Assembly: GCA_003993805.1 (NCBI GenBank)
Contig: RSEF01000006.1
Coordinates: 23,338,961-23,402,960 of the forward strand
Reading direction: 5' to 3'
Length of the DNA: 64,000 nucleotides
Source: Himantopus leucocephalus
Lineage: Eukaryota > Chordata > Aves > Charadriiformes > Recurvirostridae
Shown one piece after another: positions 1 to 14,200 of the stretch. Under the pieces are notes generated by a model that had not been told where the DNA came from, searched no databases, and was given only the letters and a program-made list of their open reading frames with translations. How positions within the stretch are numbered: the stretch's first letter is position 1; every line of letters starts with the position of its first letter. The position numbers and the translations under genes are program-made.

Positions 1-2789
1 AAAAAAAAAACAAACCACAACCCACCACATCCCCCTGAAAAATATCAGAAGAACTATCTTTTGTCAGAAGTCAGGTGCCAGAAAAAAAAATTTTTTTGCT
101 TAGCTGAGTCCTAATCTGGAAGCTTCAGATAAAGTTTGAAAAAGACATTATACAGAAACATGACAGTCAGATGACAGCTTTCTTGTATTTTCAATTTTAG
201 AGACAAGTACTCTGCCACTGCAAGAGCATCAGATAAGCTCATCTCAGTTGGAACTGCTGGACTGAGATACAGTCACAATTTTACAGCTTTGCTGCAGTCT
301 TCAGTTCCTTCTCTGTGAAGGTGTAACCTTTCACATTTCAAACAGGTATTTGAAGGCATGTTACTGTCGTCAATATTTGGACCTAACTTCATTCAAAAGG
401 TTGATTCTCCTGGCCACGCTTTCAGTATGGTACAGTAAAGTATGCTCTAAAATAAGCCAAGTGATCCAACCTGCTCTGAATGAAGTAAGTAAACAATATT
501 TTCTTATCAGTCCATGCTAGATAAAGAACAAATTGGTTTGAGATTTAAAATTATTGGATACCTATATAAACTGAGGGTTGGACGTGAATACTGATCATGA
601 CTAAGTTCAAATATTGTCATAGGTGATAAAACTTTTAGATGGTTGTATGACTGGGCTGTTACAATAGCAGTCGACCTTAAAAATAATACTTTTTTTTAAT
701 AATCTCTTCATCTACTCTCCATTTCTCCCCTCAGTCTAAATACTTATATATGCCAGAGAATGGTTTAAGCATGAGGAATGTGTTTTGAAGCCAATTTTCT
801 TGTCTTTATTTTCATACTGAAAAAAAAAAGTCTACACTTTTAAAGGGTACAACTTCAATGTACTATTTCTCCTCTTGCAAAACAGGCATTCCTACTGAAG
901 AACTAGAAGCCTTACCAAAGCACTGTCCCCCAGATTAAAACTTTTGTCTGGGTAGCTCCATCACTAACAGTTTCAGTCACCCCGCCATCCTTTCCTGCCG
1001 TACATTTCAATATTTCATGGTAATGCCAAACGTAAGTTGAACACATCTTTGCAGGAGGAGCATGAAAGAGTCTGGTGTGTCTTCCCACAGGACATTAGAG
1101 TCATCTGGTCACTTTTAAAAGTAGAAGAAAACTTGCCCTCTTTGCTTCTTTACTTCTCCCAACCACTTTTCTTTTTCCCCTTAATGATCAAGACAGTGGT
1201 GATTTTGCTGCTATACCAATAACCTGATGTGGGGTAAACTCCAGAGCAGGAGAATGTCTTCAAGGAGTGTTAGGTTGAAAGGTAGGGTCTGTGCTGGCAA
1301 AGGCATCACGGCCCCAGTGGGGCACCCTGTCCTTCTGCAGAGTCACACTGTAATGCAGACCGGGTGACAGTACCATGCAGTTGTCCTCCAGGTCCATTTT
1401 CAGCCCGTTTGGTTCAACGTGAACCAAAACATCCTACATACCTAAGAATTTCCCCCAAGTCTACAAAGGGAAGATCGAGAATTAATACCCTTTCACAGAA
1501 GGTCATAGGTGTATTTCCCCACATGAGTAAGGAACAGATTACAGAGTAGAGTTTAAAATTAACCCAGTACTCAATTTAGTAGTCAATGAAATAAAATAGG
1601 AGGTATATGTTTTAAAACTTAAATAATAATAGAATAAAACCATCAAGAGTGGTGATTAAGCATTACTTCTCCCTTTTATGTTGTCTGTGATCATTTGGAG
1701 GAAATAGGCCATAGCAAAAATAAAGGCTTTTTCCCTTCAGTCTGCGTAACATGAACAATCAGTTTTTACCTATCTCACGTGATTTGAATAAAATATGGGT
1801 TTATGTTATTTTAAAATAATGGCCTTGTGTACGACAGGTGTATACCAAACAGACACTTGCAACAGTCATCAGTATAGTGGAGGCTTTGCTTTCAAGTATC
1901 CAAATTCTGCAGGGTGGTTATGGAAGCTGGAGGCATCTGATGCTCCTGTTCGTAAGAATTTCTTCACAGGACTACCCAGGAACTAACTCAGAGAAGCCCA
2001 GCATTTAAGATTCAGTCAACAATTTTGTTAATTTCCCATCTGTCTAAACGTCCTAAGGCAGCCTGGTATTCTGCTGGTTACCAGAAATTTCTTTTAGAGA
2101 ACAGAAGAAAAAAAAGTCTACTCCGTGAAAGACAAGAAGCAAATGGAAGTGAGTGCTCACAGGGCCCTCAATGGGAATTAAAATAAATGCTCCATGTCAC
2201 TCCTCTTACAACAAGGAATATGACTCTGGAAGTAAATCAGAAAGAAAAGCTTGTCCTTTGCCCATTTTTTTACTTATTTGCTCCTTCTTGTCAAAATGAA
2301 TGATTTCTGAGTATCTAAGTTGGTCTGAAGAATGAAGACATTTATAATGCATGGGGTGTTTATAATAAAACAGGATTACAGGACACTTAAATGTATAAAT
2401 CATAAATGCCCTGTAACTGTGACACACATGGTCTCCCATACTAAAATCCAGAGACTTCATCAGTACTGCGCCAGGTCAGATAAGGCAGATTCCTGCTGTC
2501 CCTGTCCCCTTCATTTACTAATGCAAACATTACCCTTGTTTTACTCTACTGGTAAGTAGCTTCCTAAGTCCACTAGTCACACAAAGATCATCGTCTTAGA
2601 GAAGATTACATTAAAAACAGTTATTTTAGAGGATCCAATTTTTTATCTTTTAAAGAAACTGAAATCAAGAGTGTTCCAAAACAGCAGCAAGATCAAAATC
2701 TAGCCATTATAATTTCAGTTCACATTACCCTTCCCTATTACATCTACTAGCATTAGGCTTCCTTGAATTTGTGCAGGACATCAAAAGGG

Positions 2790-2831
2790 AAAGCTTTGTG
2801 CTACCACCTGAAAGCTTTGTGCTACCACCTA
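2790..2831 (+). repeat. 21-bp tandem duplication
   Basis: The unit aaagctttgtgctaccacct plus one base (g, then a) occurs twice head to tail, differing only at that last base. It is probably a recent replication-slippage duplication. Confidence 0.95.
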
Positions 2832-3750
2832 GAAGTAATTAACTCTTAGTGTAAGGAAATAAATTTTATTCCAAAAGAAATGTAGGACTGCTGATCAGCC
2901 ACAGTTCATGAAGTTGCAGAATAATTGGGAAATCCAAAATGGTCAGACTAAGCTGTCCTTTCCAGCTTGTCCCCTGCTTTCTGTATCACCTACAGGATGT
3001 ATATGCAATTGTATTAGACCACCGTTCATTTTCCAAACCACACTATTAACACTAACACATAAAATATCATAAACCCAGGAATTATAACACTCTGTAAATA
3101 CACTAGCTTCAGAGAGGTGATATTCTGCTCTAGGATATCACGGTGAAAATACTTCACCAATAAATAATGGGCTAAGTTGGATGTGTGAACTTCCACACTA
3201 AACCCTTCTTGAAAAAGGTTAAGACACTTGTTAAAGAAATGTAGCACAAAAGGCAGAAGTGCTTTGCTTTGTTAATTTTTTGCAGAAAATTACTTTGAGG
3301 GACGCACATATTTTACAGTAGAATGTATTAAAGCACCACAGCAGGACTTGAAAGAGCTGCAATCTATCCCTGGCTTACTGGGAAATCTCGCCACACAGCC
3401 TTCCATATCTATGATTTAGTTCCCCTACAGATCATTGTTTTTATTAAGTGCTTTGCCATTTACTAGCAAAAAGATATCAGAGAGTTATTATTTCTATTAC
3501 ATACTTAGTGATTTTAATGTTAATCCTTCTTCCAGTTTGCATGCCAAAGTTTTCATTGATCTCAGCAGAAGCAGGATCAAGACTTCTGGCAACAATTTTT
3601 GAAGCTTAGGATTTTTCTGATGCTGAGCTAAAAGTTTCCAGCAGGGTTGAAGTAGGCCAGATCGATATTTGTCAATGGGTCTTTCTACATGAGTTGTATG
3701 ATTGAGGCTAATGTATGGGGTTTTTTTGTTTAGATTTGTTTTGTTGTTGG

Positions 3751-3794
3751 TTAGGGGGTTTTAACCCGTTGCTTAGGGGGTTTTAACCCACTGC
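3751..3794 (+). repeat. 22-bp tandem duplication with TTAGGG-like core
   Basis: Two adjacent 22-bp copies of ttagggggttttaaccc plus a variable end (gttgc, then actgc). Each copy also contains a near-palindrome (ggggttttaaccc). Confidence 0.93.
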
Positions 3795-4372
3795 TCTATC
3801 TGTAGAAGATGGACAGATTCATCCCTACCACCTGTAGGGATAGCAACTACTTAAACTACTGCCCTTTAGCTTTCTGAAAGCTGCTGTTATATATGTTGTC
3901 TGCCAGCTAACCCCAACTTATTTTAAAGTGTATTAAGTGACTTTAGAAGCAGGCAATAGTGCTTTATTTTAGCTGTTCCTTTACTTTCTCGGGCTCTATT
4001 CTATCATTCAGTAATTGGTTGCAAGACCTGTTGTACAAACCACAACTTGTCCTATACTGCAAAATCGGCATTACGTTACTTAATTTTGATCCAGTGTATG
4101 CATTATATTCTGATGGAAATCCTAGCTCATTCGGAGAGGATGTCCGCCTGGGAGCCACTGCTTTCCTTCTGTGGTATAGCACCATTGGCCCTTTTTGACC
4201 CTCAATGACAAAAACTGCGACTTTATGAGAAATAAAGCCTACTTACAAATGAGTTTAGTTTGCATTAGCCAAGCAGCAGGAGAATAAAACTTAAAGGTGG
4301 AGGTGTAAAATATCTGAAAAATTAGTATAGACTAAAGCCAAGCAAACAGATTATTGGAGCTGTGTGTCTCCT

Positions 4373-4443
4373 AGGATATGCGTGTTTGGACCAGATGATC
4401 CTTGAGGTCCCTTCCAACCTGGTATTCTATGATTCTGTTCTAT
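4373..4443 (+). mobile_element. CR1 LINE, extreme 3' end
   Basis: About 70 bp carry the CR1 terminal sequence 'ttggaccagatgatccttgaggtcccttccaacctggtattctatgattct'. This is a severely 5'-truncated insertion in plus orientation. Confidence 0.88.
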
Positions 4444-7293
4444 GCACGTATCTCTCCTGGCATTCATCAGTAGCACTACAGGTTAGCTGAAGTTGTTAAA
4501 GCACTTTGAAACGTCAACAACAGTTTCATAACTAAGACATAGGTGGGAAATTAATGGTGGGGAAGTGAAATCATTCAAATGTTCAAGCTACTGTCTGCTC
4601 ATTCCAGCAGCTCTCCCTGCTTACGACCCATAGATCTTTAAAATGCCTTGTTTAAATATCCTCAAATTTATTTTTTTAAAAAAGTTGTCAGCTGGCCACA
4701 GACCACACATTCCAGAACTGAAGTAGAAAGGAATGTGAATGGGTGGGTGGGGGAGAGGAAGGAAATCAGATTTAGTATTGAAAACAAGACTAAACTGAGA
4801 AGCAGCTGATGTGCACTCGAGCAGTTGCAGTGTATAAGACTATTTTTGTTCATAATACCTCATGTTCAGAAAAATAAGTGGTGAATAGCCATTTACTCTT
4901 TTACTTTGAAGGTTTTATTTTAGCTTTATCAGTATAACATCATTTATGAGATACTAAAGACAAGAAGTAAATTCAGATAAGTGGTAGACTGTCTACAGGT
5001 CAAAGAGATGGTTAATATTTCTTTATTCAGAATGAAGTAATATCTCAGGAGATACTGATAGATGAATTCACTTAACCAAAGGCTAAGCAAGTATAGACTC
5101 CCAAAGGCAATGAGAATCATAAAAGATTATGAAATAAACCAGTCAGTTTGAAGATGGAGACCAAAGGTTTGCGCTACTGCCAATGCAAAACTGTTCCAGG
5201 GATTTCTGCATTTGGTGTTAGATTAACAACGCTATGTGTGTCAGAAAAGTGAGGGTGCCTAACTGAGCTACATTTAATATTGCCTACCTTTACCTTGGGA
5301 GAAGAGAAAGAAGAAAGCAGTCAGGAAGGTAAGAGTGTTACTAGCTTTTTAGTCTGATCAGCATTTAGCCTAGAAATTTATTCCCTAGAAATTCTGCAGA
5401 TGACATGGCCATAAAAATACTCATCGCTTTCTACCACTGCTTCTCAGAGTCTAAGTCAGCCTTTTCTCTATTCCTGGAAGCAACTCAGTGGCAAGACCCC
5501 AACTGGTATGTAGCAGAGTCAGAGAAAGCATCTAGAAAAGGTCTGCAAGAAGCAGCATAGGTAAAGAAATGGACCCAGGAAATAGATAAATTAGAAGCAT
5601 GTAGGGCTACCAGGACTGTCAGGGTATTTACTTGGATGACAAAAGAAGGAGTTTGGATTATCAGAAGAAACACCGTATTTTCTTTCGTGCCAAAGACCTC
5701 GAACCCTTTGAAAAGATTTTATGCCTGTCATTTTTTTATTTTTTAAGACTTCAGAGATTAAATCGCTACTGTTTGTCCAATGTCTGTGTTGGTTCAGCTG
5801 GTTCTGGGCCCTCATACTGGAGCAAGACACATCACTGCGTTGGGAGTTATTGCACACTTCATTGTGGGAATAAAAATGCGACAGAGGGTGCCAGATGGAA
5901 AGATTTGGTTAAACTACTTTAAGGAGGAAAAGGTGGGAATATTTTTGGTAAAACGAGGCGGCAGGGCAGCCCTGTCCCCAAAGGAGGGAAGCTCTGGTTG
6001 AGGTGGGGAATGCTACTGCTGATCACAGAGTCAGCTCTTTCATGGACATACTTCTCCCTGCTATTCAGCTGGCCAAGAAGTTCTTCCAAGAAGCCAGCCC
6101 CCCTACTGAAATGATAGTCCCCAGGAAAGGCTCATCCTAACTAACTATTCTGCATCACCCTTCCTCATCATTGCTTGTAGACCCCTCTTCAGAAGTCTCT
6201 ATAATAGTGACAGCATTATATTAGTACTCCTAAATGCTTCAGAAATGCTACAGTTAATGGAAGGGGAAACTCTTGTTTGTTTTTGCTGGCCCTGTTCCCT
6301 TTTGAGAAAAAAAAAGTAATCATCAACAAGGTTTGAATTTGGAGCAGGTTTACGTGAGTGTCACCACATTCGTAATTTTAAGTTCCAAAATACGGCTTTT
6401 GCATCTGCCTTCCCTCAAATGTCTAACACAAATACTTCTGGAAAAGGTTTCTAGAGGAGTCAAAATTTCCCTAATTATGGAAAAAGTAAACAAAATACCC
6501 CTCTTCCAAAACCAAAAATGCAGAAGGAGTTGCCTTATTTAACTCTTCATGGGTGGTTATATAACATTTCACACAGACTCTTTTTTTATCCTCCTGGAAT
6601 TTCTGTCAAACTTCCTCCCATCAGCAAAGAATCAAATACAGTGTTTAATTTACCATTATGATATTAAAACCTACATGTAACTTACATCCTGTCAAAAAAA
6701 GAAAGAGGTGAATCAAACATCAGATAAACAAATCTCAGAGCTTATTCTCTCACAACACTAAGTGCACTTTCCTACTTCCATATATTTCTTATCAAATTTA
6801 GAATAAACATGTTCATATAAGATAATAGGAAGTTAGTAACATCAAGCTAAAACAATAGGAAACAAAATGATGCTGAGACAGCAGAGGAAATGTTTTACTC
6901 CAGAAAATATTTTGGTTTGCTACTATTTCCTGTATGTAGTTCTACTGTTTTCCTCAAAGATTAATTAATGGAATTAATATAAAGATTAACAGAATATATA
7001 AAACAGGCTAAAGGGGAAAAAATAGAAAATAAACTCACAGTTTGAGTTGTGTAATTCTCTGTCACCATTACGCAGCATACCTTTCCTAATATAAGCTCCC
7101 TTCCCCGCCCCCAAATCAAACTTCAACCTAATGCACCTGAGATTAATTTCCTAAAATGAGGAATACCTTACAGTTCTCTATGGCACACAACTGTAGCAAG
7201 CTCAGGCAATAATGTAGGAATGACGTTAAATAAAGATGTCATTGTTAACAACAGAGAAGCATTAGGCTTTGCACAATATAGGGAGATAATTAT

Positions 7294-7313
7294 TTAAAAC
7301 CTTTTAAAACCTT
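7294..7313 (+). repeat. 10-bp tandem duplication
   Basis: ttaaaacctt is repeated twice in direct succession. Confidence 0.9.
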
Positions 7314-9298
7314 ATTTTTATTGCAGTACTATGGTTGTGTGATAACTTACCATCATATGTATGGTTTTGTACTTTATAATAGGAGCCTTGTGCATGTATG
7401 CTCCTTATTCACCTGCAGACTATGTCTATTCTTTTTGAAAGTCATCTTGCCCTTTGTTTAAATAACTTTTAAATGTTTCTGCTTTCTATCATAGCTCTAA
7501 CATATGTAATTGTAAAATTATACAGTCTAAAACTACCTCTAATTGATTGTAATACTAGATTTTAGTTAGCTTAAGAGAAAACAGAATTGAAACTACTTAG
7601 ACTTGATATGTTTTGATGATTAAATGTTTCTAGCTGGATCAATAAATCCAGGAAGGAAGCTAACATAAAGACAGAACATTCTCTGTAATCTATTGTAAGA
7701 GCTAATAAAAAAACCCTACAGTAAAAAAAGAGTTTCCTAAACAAAAGCCTTAAGGAAGCAACACAATATAACTAAGAAATCCTATGATAGATTTTTCATT
7801 GAAAGGAGGATCAAACCTCACATATCCAGCTATGTCTTCTCTTTCTAATTGTCCAACTTAGTCATATGGTCCATGGGTCTGATAGCTCTTAACTCATTAG
7901 TATCATTAGTGATTATTTGGTGTCTGCAGTCTTCCTTTCACCTGCATTTCTTTGTGCGTGAGCCCTCTTGTAATTGAAACCAGTCAGCCTCCCATGTGGG
8001 CTGAAGGAATTCAAGGCTGAGAGTTTTCAAAGTAGTCTAAGGGATTTAATTTCAATAACCAATATGCATCTAAATCCCCCGGAGTGCTTTGAATAGTCTC
8101 AGCTCAAAATCCAAGCATGCTGAATCTCAGGTGAATCTATTAATTACGTTGGTCTGTTTGCTTGAGAAAAGAGTATTCGGTTTATTACAAATAAATACCT
8201 TCTCAAGCTTTTCCCCCTGGGATTTTTCTTCATTTTATTTTTGCTAGTGGGTCGTTGTGTGAATCAGATATTCAAAAGTTTCTAGAACATTAAACTTGAA
8301 ATAATTTTAGATGGCAATTGTGATTCCCTGTGATGGTTACTAAAGCTGTATGGAACTACTGCTAGTTTTAATATCATCCATTTCCTTTAGTTCTCTACAA
8401 TTCAAGCTAAAGACAAGGTTAAAAGATGGCATTGTAGGTTCAGCTGTTATCTTAGCTGTGATCATTTCTTCTTCTCAAGAAATGTAAGCAAACGTCACTG
8501 TTTTCTCTCCAAAGTGAATGTAACTGCTGAGGAGATTACTGTTCAGTACATTGCATATCTCTTCTGTAATCTGTACATTAAAGCAAAATCTAGAAAGCGT
8601 TACATAAAATTTTTCCGGTAGTGGCTGAATGCATATTAGATGCTGTTAAATGTCAGTTGGCAATATAATGTGCATTCTAGTGCATGAGCAATCACCAGAG
8701 GCAATGCCTTTCACCATCAATCTAAAAATGGTGATGGTGATAAGATAAAGCTAATACTTACACGTGTAGGTCTGGAGACAGAGCTCCCTTTTATTTACAT
8801 GGGGAAACAAACGATCTCAGAGCATGTGTATATTTCAGAAAAGCAAAGAGAGGAAGCTCTTTTCCAGTCCTTGCAACGAGAGTGGGTTTTTTCACATTAA
8901 GAAATGACCCTACAACACATGCCAGTGAAATCACATTTATCTTTACTTTGCTAAAAAAGGGGCTGCGTGTCTTTCAGAATGCAGATGTTTTTTGCAGTGT
9001 GTTCTGATTGCAGACGAGACCGGAATGGATTCGTTATCTAGGGTCTATGGAAAATGAAATGTCCTTTAAAGTGTGAGTTAAGTACCACGGGAGTTAGGAG
9101 AGCATGTAATTGTAATGACTCACAGCTATTGCTTGTGATAACTCCACAGTGCCATTAGATGGAGAAAAAAAAAGTTGACACTATCACACCTTATCTTGAG
9201 AGGATGAAAATGCATATGTTGAGGTTGCTGTTAGTATTGCCATAACCATCACCACAGGGCTGAATAAGCATAACCATTTTGTGCTAATCATTGTACAA

Positions 9299-9316
9299 AA
9301 CACACACACACACACG
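9299..9316 (+). repeat. (CA)n microsatellite
   Basis: A short run of CA dinucleotides (about eight units). Confidence 0.95.
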
Positions 9317-10094
9317 AAATCTTTAACCAAAGCAAAACAGTCTTAAGTAGAAGAAAAGAGACAAGCAAAAAATTTAAAGGCAGCGAAGCAGAAAGACATG
9401 AAGTGCAAGGATGACAAGACAACTCAGCACTATAAGGTGGTTGTTTCAGGACACCAACAGCATAATTATTTTCAAGTGCCTATTTTTTTAAGACAAGCAG
9501 CAAATGACTTGTCAGCTAGGGTACTTTATGGTAGAGACAAAGGTGCATAAGCCTCTTGTGAGACCTCCTCTAGAACTTGCGAAAATTTCTTGTCACCAGT
9601 GTTTAAGATTATCCTGAGGATAATCAAGGGAAAACGATCCCATTTCATGAGAATAGATTAAAAGATTTAGGTCTTTGTTTGTTCTGCCTAATAAAACGTG
9701 GGGGGTAGTATTGCTGTCTGTAAACATATTGTTCTCTAGAAGAGAGGGGAAAGTTTTACGATATTAAACACTGTTAGTATAGCAATAAATCGTTGCAGTG
9801 TTGTTGGGCAGTCTGTAGCCATGAGTGAAGAAAAATTCTGCAGTAGCTTCCCAAAAGAAGGTTAGTTGGAGCCTGAACTAATTATTTTTAAGATTGTGTT
9901 CAATCCATTTTATATAACATGACTTCCATAGCAGTTTGGTTGCCTATATTTAATAACCCAAAGAAAAATGCCTTCCCTGAGCTTTTTGTGCTTTGATTAT
10001 TGGCCCAAATTTTAGTTGACTGAAATTGGGTGAAATGAAGTCTCTACTCCCTTACTTGTATATACACAGTTTTATCATCATATCAGCAGTAGGA

Positions 10095-10480
10095 AAACTA
10101 TACCGTGATTAAACATGAGCAGGCATCAGCCACTGAAATCAGCGGGGCTCCACGGGATGTAAATATCTGCTTACATGGATTAAAGTGTCACGCAGGATTA
10201 CAGATTACAGCCTCTGACATGTTTAAAGTGGGGGGAAAAAGCTTACAATATATCCTGCGCTGCCATGGAATTAGTGAGGTTAATGTTAGGCTTCCACAGA
10301 CACTAATTCATCATTTTCCCTCGTGAATGAACGGGGTGTATATGATTAATGAAGCCCACAGATGACCCGCAATGCACGTTACATAACACAAGGTCTGGCA
10401 CATTCCCAGTGATTGGCAAAATCAATCATGTTACTTATGCTTCATTACTGCTAATAGTTTTATAGCCACCTTGAAAAAAT
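10095..10480. promoter_or_regulatory. Candidate conserved non-coding element (enhancer-like)
   Basis: A dense cluster of developmental transcription-factor words within 380 bp, in otherwise bland AT-rich DNA. There are homeodomain cores (actaattcatcatt, atgattaatgaag), a PBX/HOX-like atcaatcatg beside attgg (CCAAT complement), gattaaa and ggattacagattac (OTX/PITX-like GGATTA), and several GC-containing words unusual for the surroundings. The overlapping 73-codon ORF (10105-10326) looks incidental. Conservation cannot be measured from one sequence; the call rests on composition. Confidence 0.4.
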
Positions 10481-11216
10481 TATGTAGTAGTAAGGGATAA
10501 CCTCTCAGCTTGACAGAATGGCTTAACAATTTAAGAATAAATATTTAGCCATGCCCTCCAAGCTATAATGTTTATCCTTTACTCCATCTATTTGTGTGTT
10601 TTCCCTGCCATATAATTTGTATACCCCAGGTTTTACACTTTCTCCTAGCTTTCTAGGAGCCTATAAACCATGAATAAGAATGGCACTTCAGGAACCATGC
10701 TGCATACCTTTACCATGAAAAAGCTTGTTTTAAGCAAATTCGAAAAAAATTAGTTACCTAAACTGATTTTTTTTAGCTTTTTGTTATGCTTAGGTACTTT
10801 CTGATTGTATGAATAACATTAGGCATCTAATGAACAAAGCAGAGGTGTAACAATGTAGTAGTAGATGAATTCTTCACAAGTTTCCAGCAGTACAGAAGTA
10901 TTCCTGTACCTTCTAATCACTTGAAATGCGGTTTTCACTAAAATCCATGATTATTCCATCAAAATATTCATGATTGAGATAAAAAACTCTTATATTTTTT
11001 GAGAGATGAGAGATTATTTAGATCAAAATAAATTAGTCGCATCCAGGAGATTGTTGTATTTCATTCTTTTTGTTTGTTTGTTTTAAGTTTGTGTTCTATT
11101 CATGTCCAGATAGAGACAGTAAATTTCTGGTTTAGATACTTCACTTCCCGAGAACCTTTGGTTATTTATACTGAAGCAACTAGGAGTTTTTCTTATGACT
11201 GTAGGACAAAAAGAAA

Positions 11217-11238
11217 GGGGGGTGGGGGGGGTGGGGGG
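11217..11238 (+). repeat. G-rich tract, potential G-quadruplex
   Basis: Three G-runs of 6, 8 and 6 separated by single T bases. This low-complexity tract makes the overlapping ORF at 11074-11337 (poly-Gly) meaningless. Confidence 0.85.
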
Positions 11239-14200
11239 TATGGAGAAATAAGGAGGAAAAAAAAAAGAATACATGGAGCGGAAGGGGATATTTTGAAGAA
11301 AACACCAGATGATTCATTGGTGGTGTTCACTGGTTAATGTTCATTTCTGCAATGGAGGCTGGGTCCCTACATCACTCACTGACTTAAATGGTTTCATTAC
11401 TTTGACATTTATGACACTACGGCGTTTGAAAGGCATGTTTTGATACTGAACTCTCAACTCCGCATAATCACAATGACCCAAATGGCATCAGAGTTGACAG
11501 CTTATCCCCCTTGTCTCTTGTGTTACAAGGCCTCTGTGAGTGGATTTTCGAGTTGATAAACCTAGCTGTCTGCTATGATTACTTATTTTTCCTTATTTTA
11601 CTGTTGATTCATATCTGAAATTTCTCCATGTGTTTCTCTACCAGACTGATTTACGTAATGAAAAAAAAGTGGTTTAGCTATCCTCTCGGACGTCCACAAA
11701 AACTCTGTAAGTTTTTGTTTAGTACTGTTTTTCCCTTCTTAACCACAGTTTATTAGATATTTTCAAGATGTTTTAGGTCAAATCTGTTGTGGGTTATGAC
11801 TGAGAACATTCATTAAGTCCGGAAGCTGACCTTTCAATTAAACATTGAATAATATATCTTTGCAATACCTCTCTGCAGGTGCCCTCTGCTGACAGAGGTA
11901 TTTTGGTTTTGCGTAGATTTTTGTTAATCACTTTTGTATTTGGATGTATACTTTTCAGATTGATACTCAGAAGAGGGAAGTTTGTTTGAGCAACAGCATG
12001 GTTCACCCTGAGTAATAGATGGCATATAAACTGAACACAAAATGGAAACTTCCTACCTCTGAATTTTGGATTTAAAAGACACAGCATATGATTGATGGAA
12101 TTATTGACTAAGTGCAATAAGCCACAAAAAATGGATCAAAAAAACCCCCACAAAACTTTGGCTTTAAAGTTTATGTTACCTCAGTGGTTTTTTAGAGGAT
12201 GCCAAGTTGTCTTCTGTATTTCACTTATGTATCTCTTTGTCCGATCCCTATTACCTGATCGATGTGTCTGTGACATCTGCTATGATGCTAGATCAGGCAG
12301 AGACAGCATCTCCTCACCAGTTCTCCAGCTGAATGTAATGCAGCTGAACATAGTTGAATGTAATGGAGAGAAAGAAAAAGAAGTAAAAAGTAAGTTAAAT
12401 AATGTATGAAGAACCACTTCCTGGAAGATTTCTGAAATGATGTTATAACAATATTCTCAAGGAATATGCAGCATAACGGGTAGGTAATGGTTTCTTACCT
12501 CTCTGACCTACACAGTTTATTATTTTAATGCTGTGCTTTGCTGTCATTTTTTTAAAAACTCAGTGAGAAACTTCCGCAAAATGTCTCACCGTTAGCAAGT
12601 GAGAGGCTGGAGGGGTGTCAACAGCAAACAGGCTTCCAGAGGCCACCTCTGTCTCCTGATCTCTGACAAACAGCCTGCAGCCAGCTCCTGGAGCTGTTTC
12701 CAACAGTGTTCGCGGTAATGTCTACGTGAAACATGTTGCAACAGAGATAAGAAGTTTTGAGGGCTAACACCAGCCTGCTGAGCAAAAAAGTGTTGGTCCT
12801 CAAGAAAGTAATAGCTAGGGCATTTGTCAGAGTGAAGAATTTACTGATTAGTCTTATAATTTACTGTTTATCCACAATCCTTCTCATGTTACCGTGGAAG
12901 TGGCAGCTGGAAAGTGAACTTAGGTGTTACTTGCTGCCAAGAAGCCAAAGGAAAACACAGAGCATGAAAGCAAGGCTTTCCTTGGACACAGCGCAGCCCG
13001 GGTACCTGGAGGATCCTATTAGATACCGCTGAGTTTTCCCTATGCACACAAATCCTGGGTACATTTTATGTTTGGAACCTGTGCCAATTTTTAAGAGAAA
13101 AATCAACCTCTATATATCAACAATGCAATTAAATACAGCAATGGCTAATATTCATTCTAAGTAAACAGCAACTGAATGACACCATCACCACTGATTTGCA
13201 AAATATCATGGCTCTTACAATCCCATATAAAGTGCCGTTATGAATGGCTACATGCCACAAAGGGCAAAACAGTCATTTTACATTACTGAGGAAACTGGCT
13301 TCCAAGTGGCAGAGGATGTGGATGTCCTTCTGTACATGAAAATAAATCTAAAGAGTGGATCTCATATAGGAGAAAGCCAAGATAGCCATACAGCAAAGAA
13401 TTTTATTGCAACAGTTGCAAGTTGTGGTTTAACTGTGGTGTAATCGTATGTAATTTTGTTTGAGAACTTGGTCTCTGGTGTCCTGTGAATACGTGAGAGT
13501 CTCAACTCTCATTTTAACAGTAGTGCCTTGTCCTGATCTGAGCAGAGTGAGGTTTGAAACTGTGGACTCTGAAAGTGCTGAGATAAGACTGAGTTAGGTC
13601 CTGAGATCATAAGACAAAATGGTGAAACACGTGTTAAAATATCATTGCCTTAGACTACTTTTATTATTTTTGTATCAACTCGTAATCACGAGTTTGATTA
13701 GATCTGGTTACTTCATGTCTTAATAGATTGAGCAAATCAAGAACACAAGAGCTGATACTGAGCTGTAGGAAATAGTCTTCTGCCTATTTTAATCTTCAAT
13801 ATTGTTGAAAAAATAAACAAAATATGTATTTTTTACCATGCATCAACACAGATTAGACTTCTTTTCCTGAGATAAAATGTAATAAATCTCAGAGGATAAC
13901 TTCTCTGCTTGTTCTGGAGGGCTTGCAAGGTAATCCAAGAAACTTGCTTATACATTTTAAACATCCCCCTTTTTATTTTTATGGGAACTACAACACAGCT
14001 ATGGTAATGCAAAAATGCCACTTCCTCAGAGATAGGAAGAACTGAGAAAAAGTAAATTGTCAGGCAAGATTCTGTCTCTAGCACTTATCCCTCGCTGGGG
14101 AACTTTGCAGTTCCTTTTTTCACCTAACCGTAAGTTACAAGGCTAATTTGGTTGTTAGGATAGAAATGCAGCTTTCTGCCTGCGTATCCAAGACGCCACC

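Larger units (their letters stand above)
1..4372. other. Non-coding, no gene seen
   Basis: AT-rich sequence with homopolymer runs and the two tandem duplications listed separately. ORFs up to 84 codons occur on both strands but show chance composition, with no linked splice pattern. Confidence 0.7.
4444..10094. other. Non-coding, no gene seen
   Basis: The longest opening (5632-5922, 96 codons, plus) has a random, Cys/Trp/Tyr-rich translation. The stretch 7900-9300 is unusually free of repeats and rich in ATTA-type words, suggesting constrained non-coding sequence, but no single element stands out. Confidence 0.65.

Noticed and set aside
11074..11337. 87-codon ORF with a poly-Gly stretch
   Set aside because: The Gly run is the G-rich low-complexity tract; the flanks are chance sequence.
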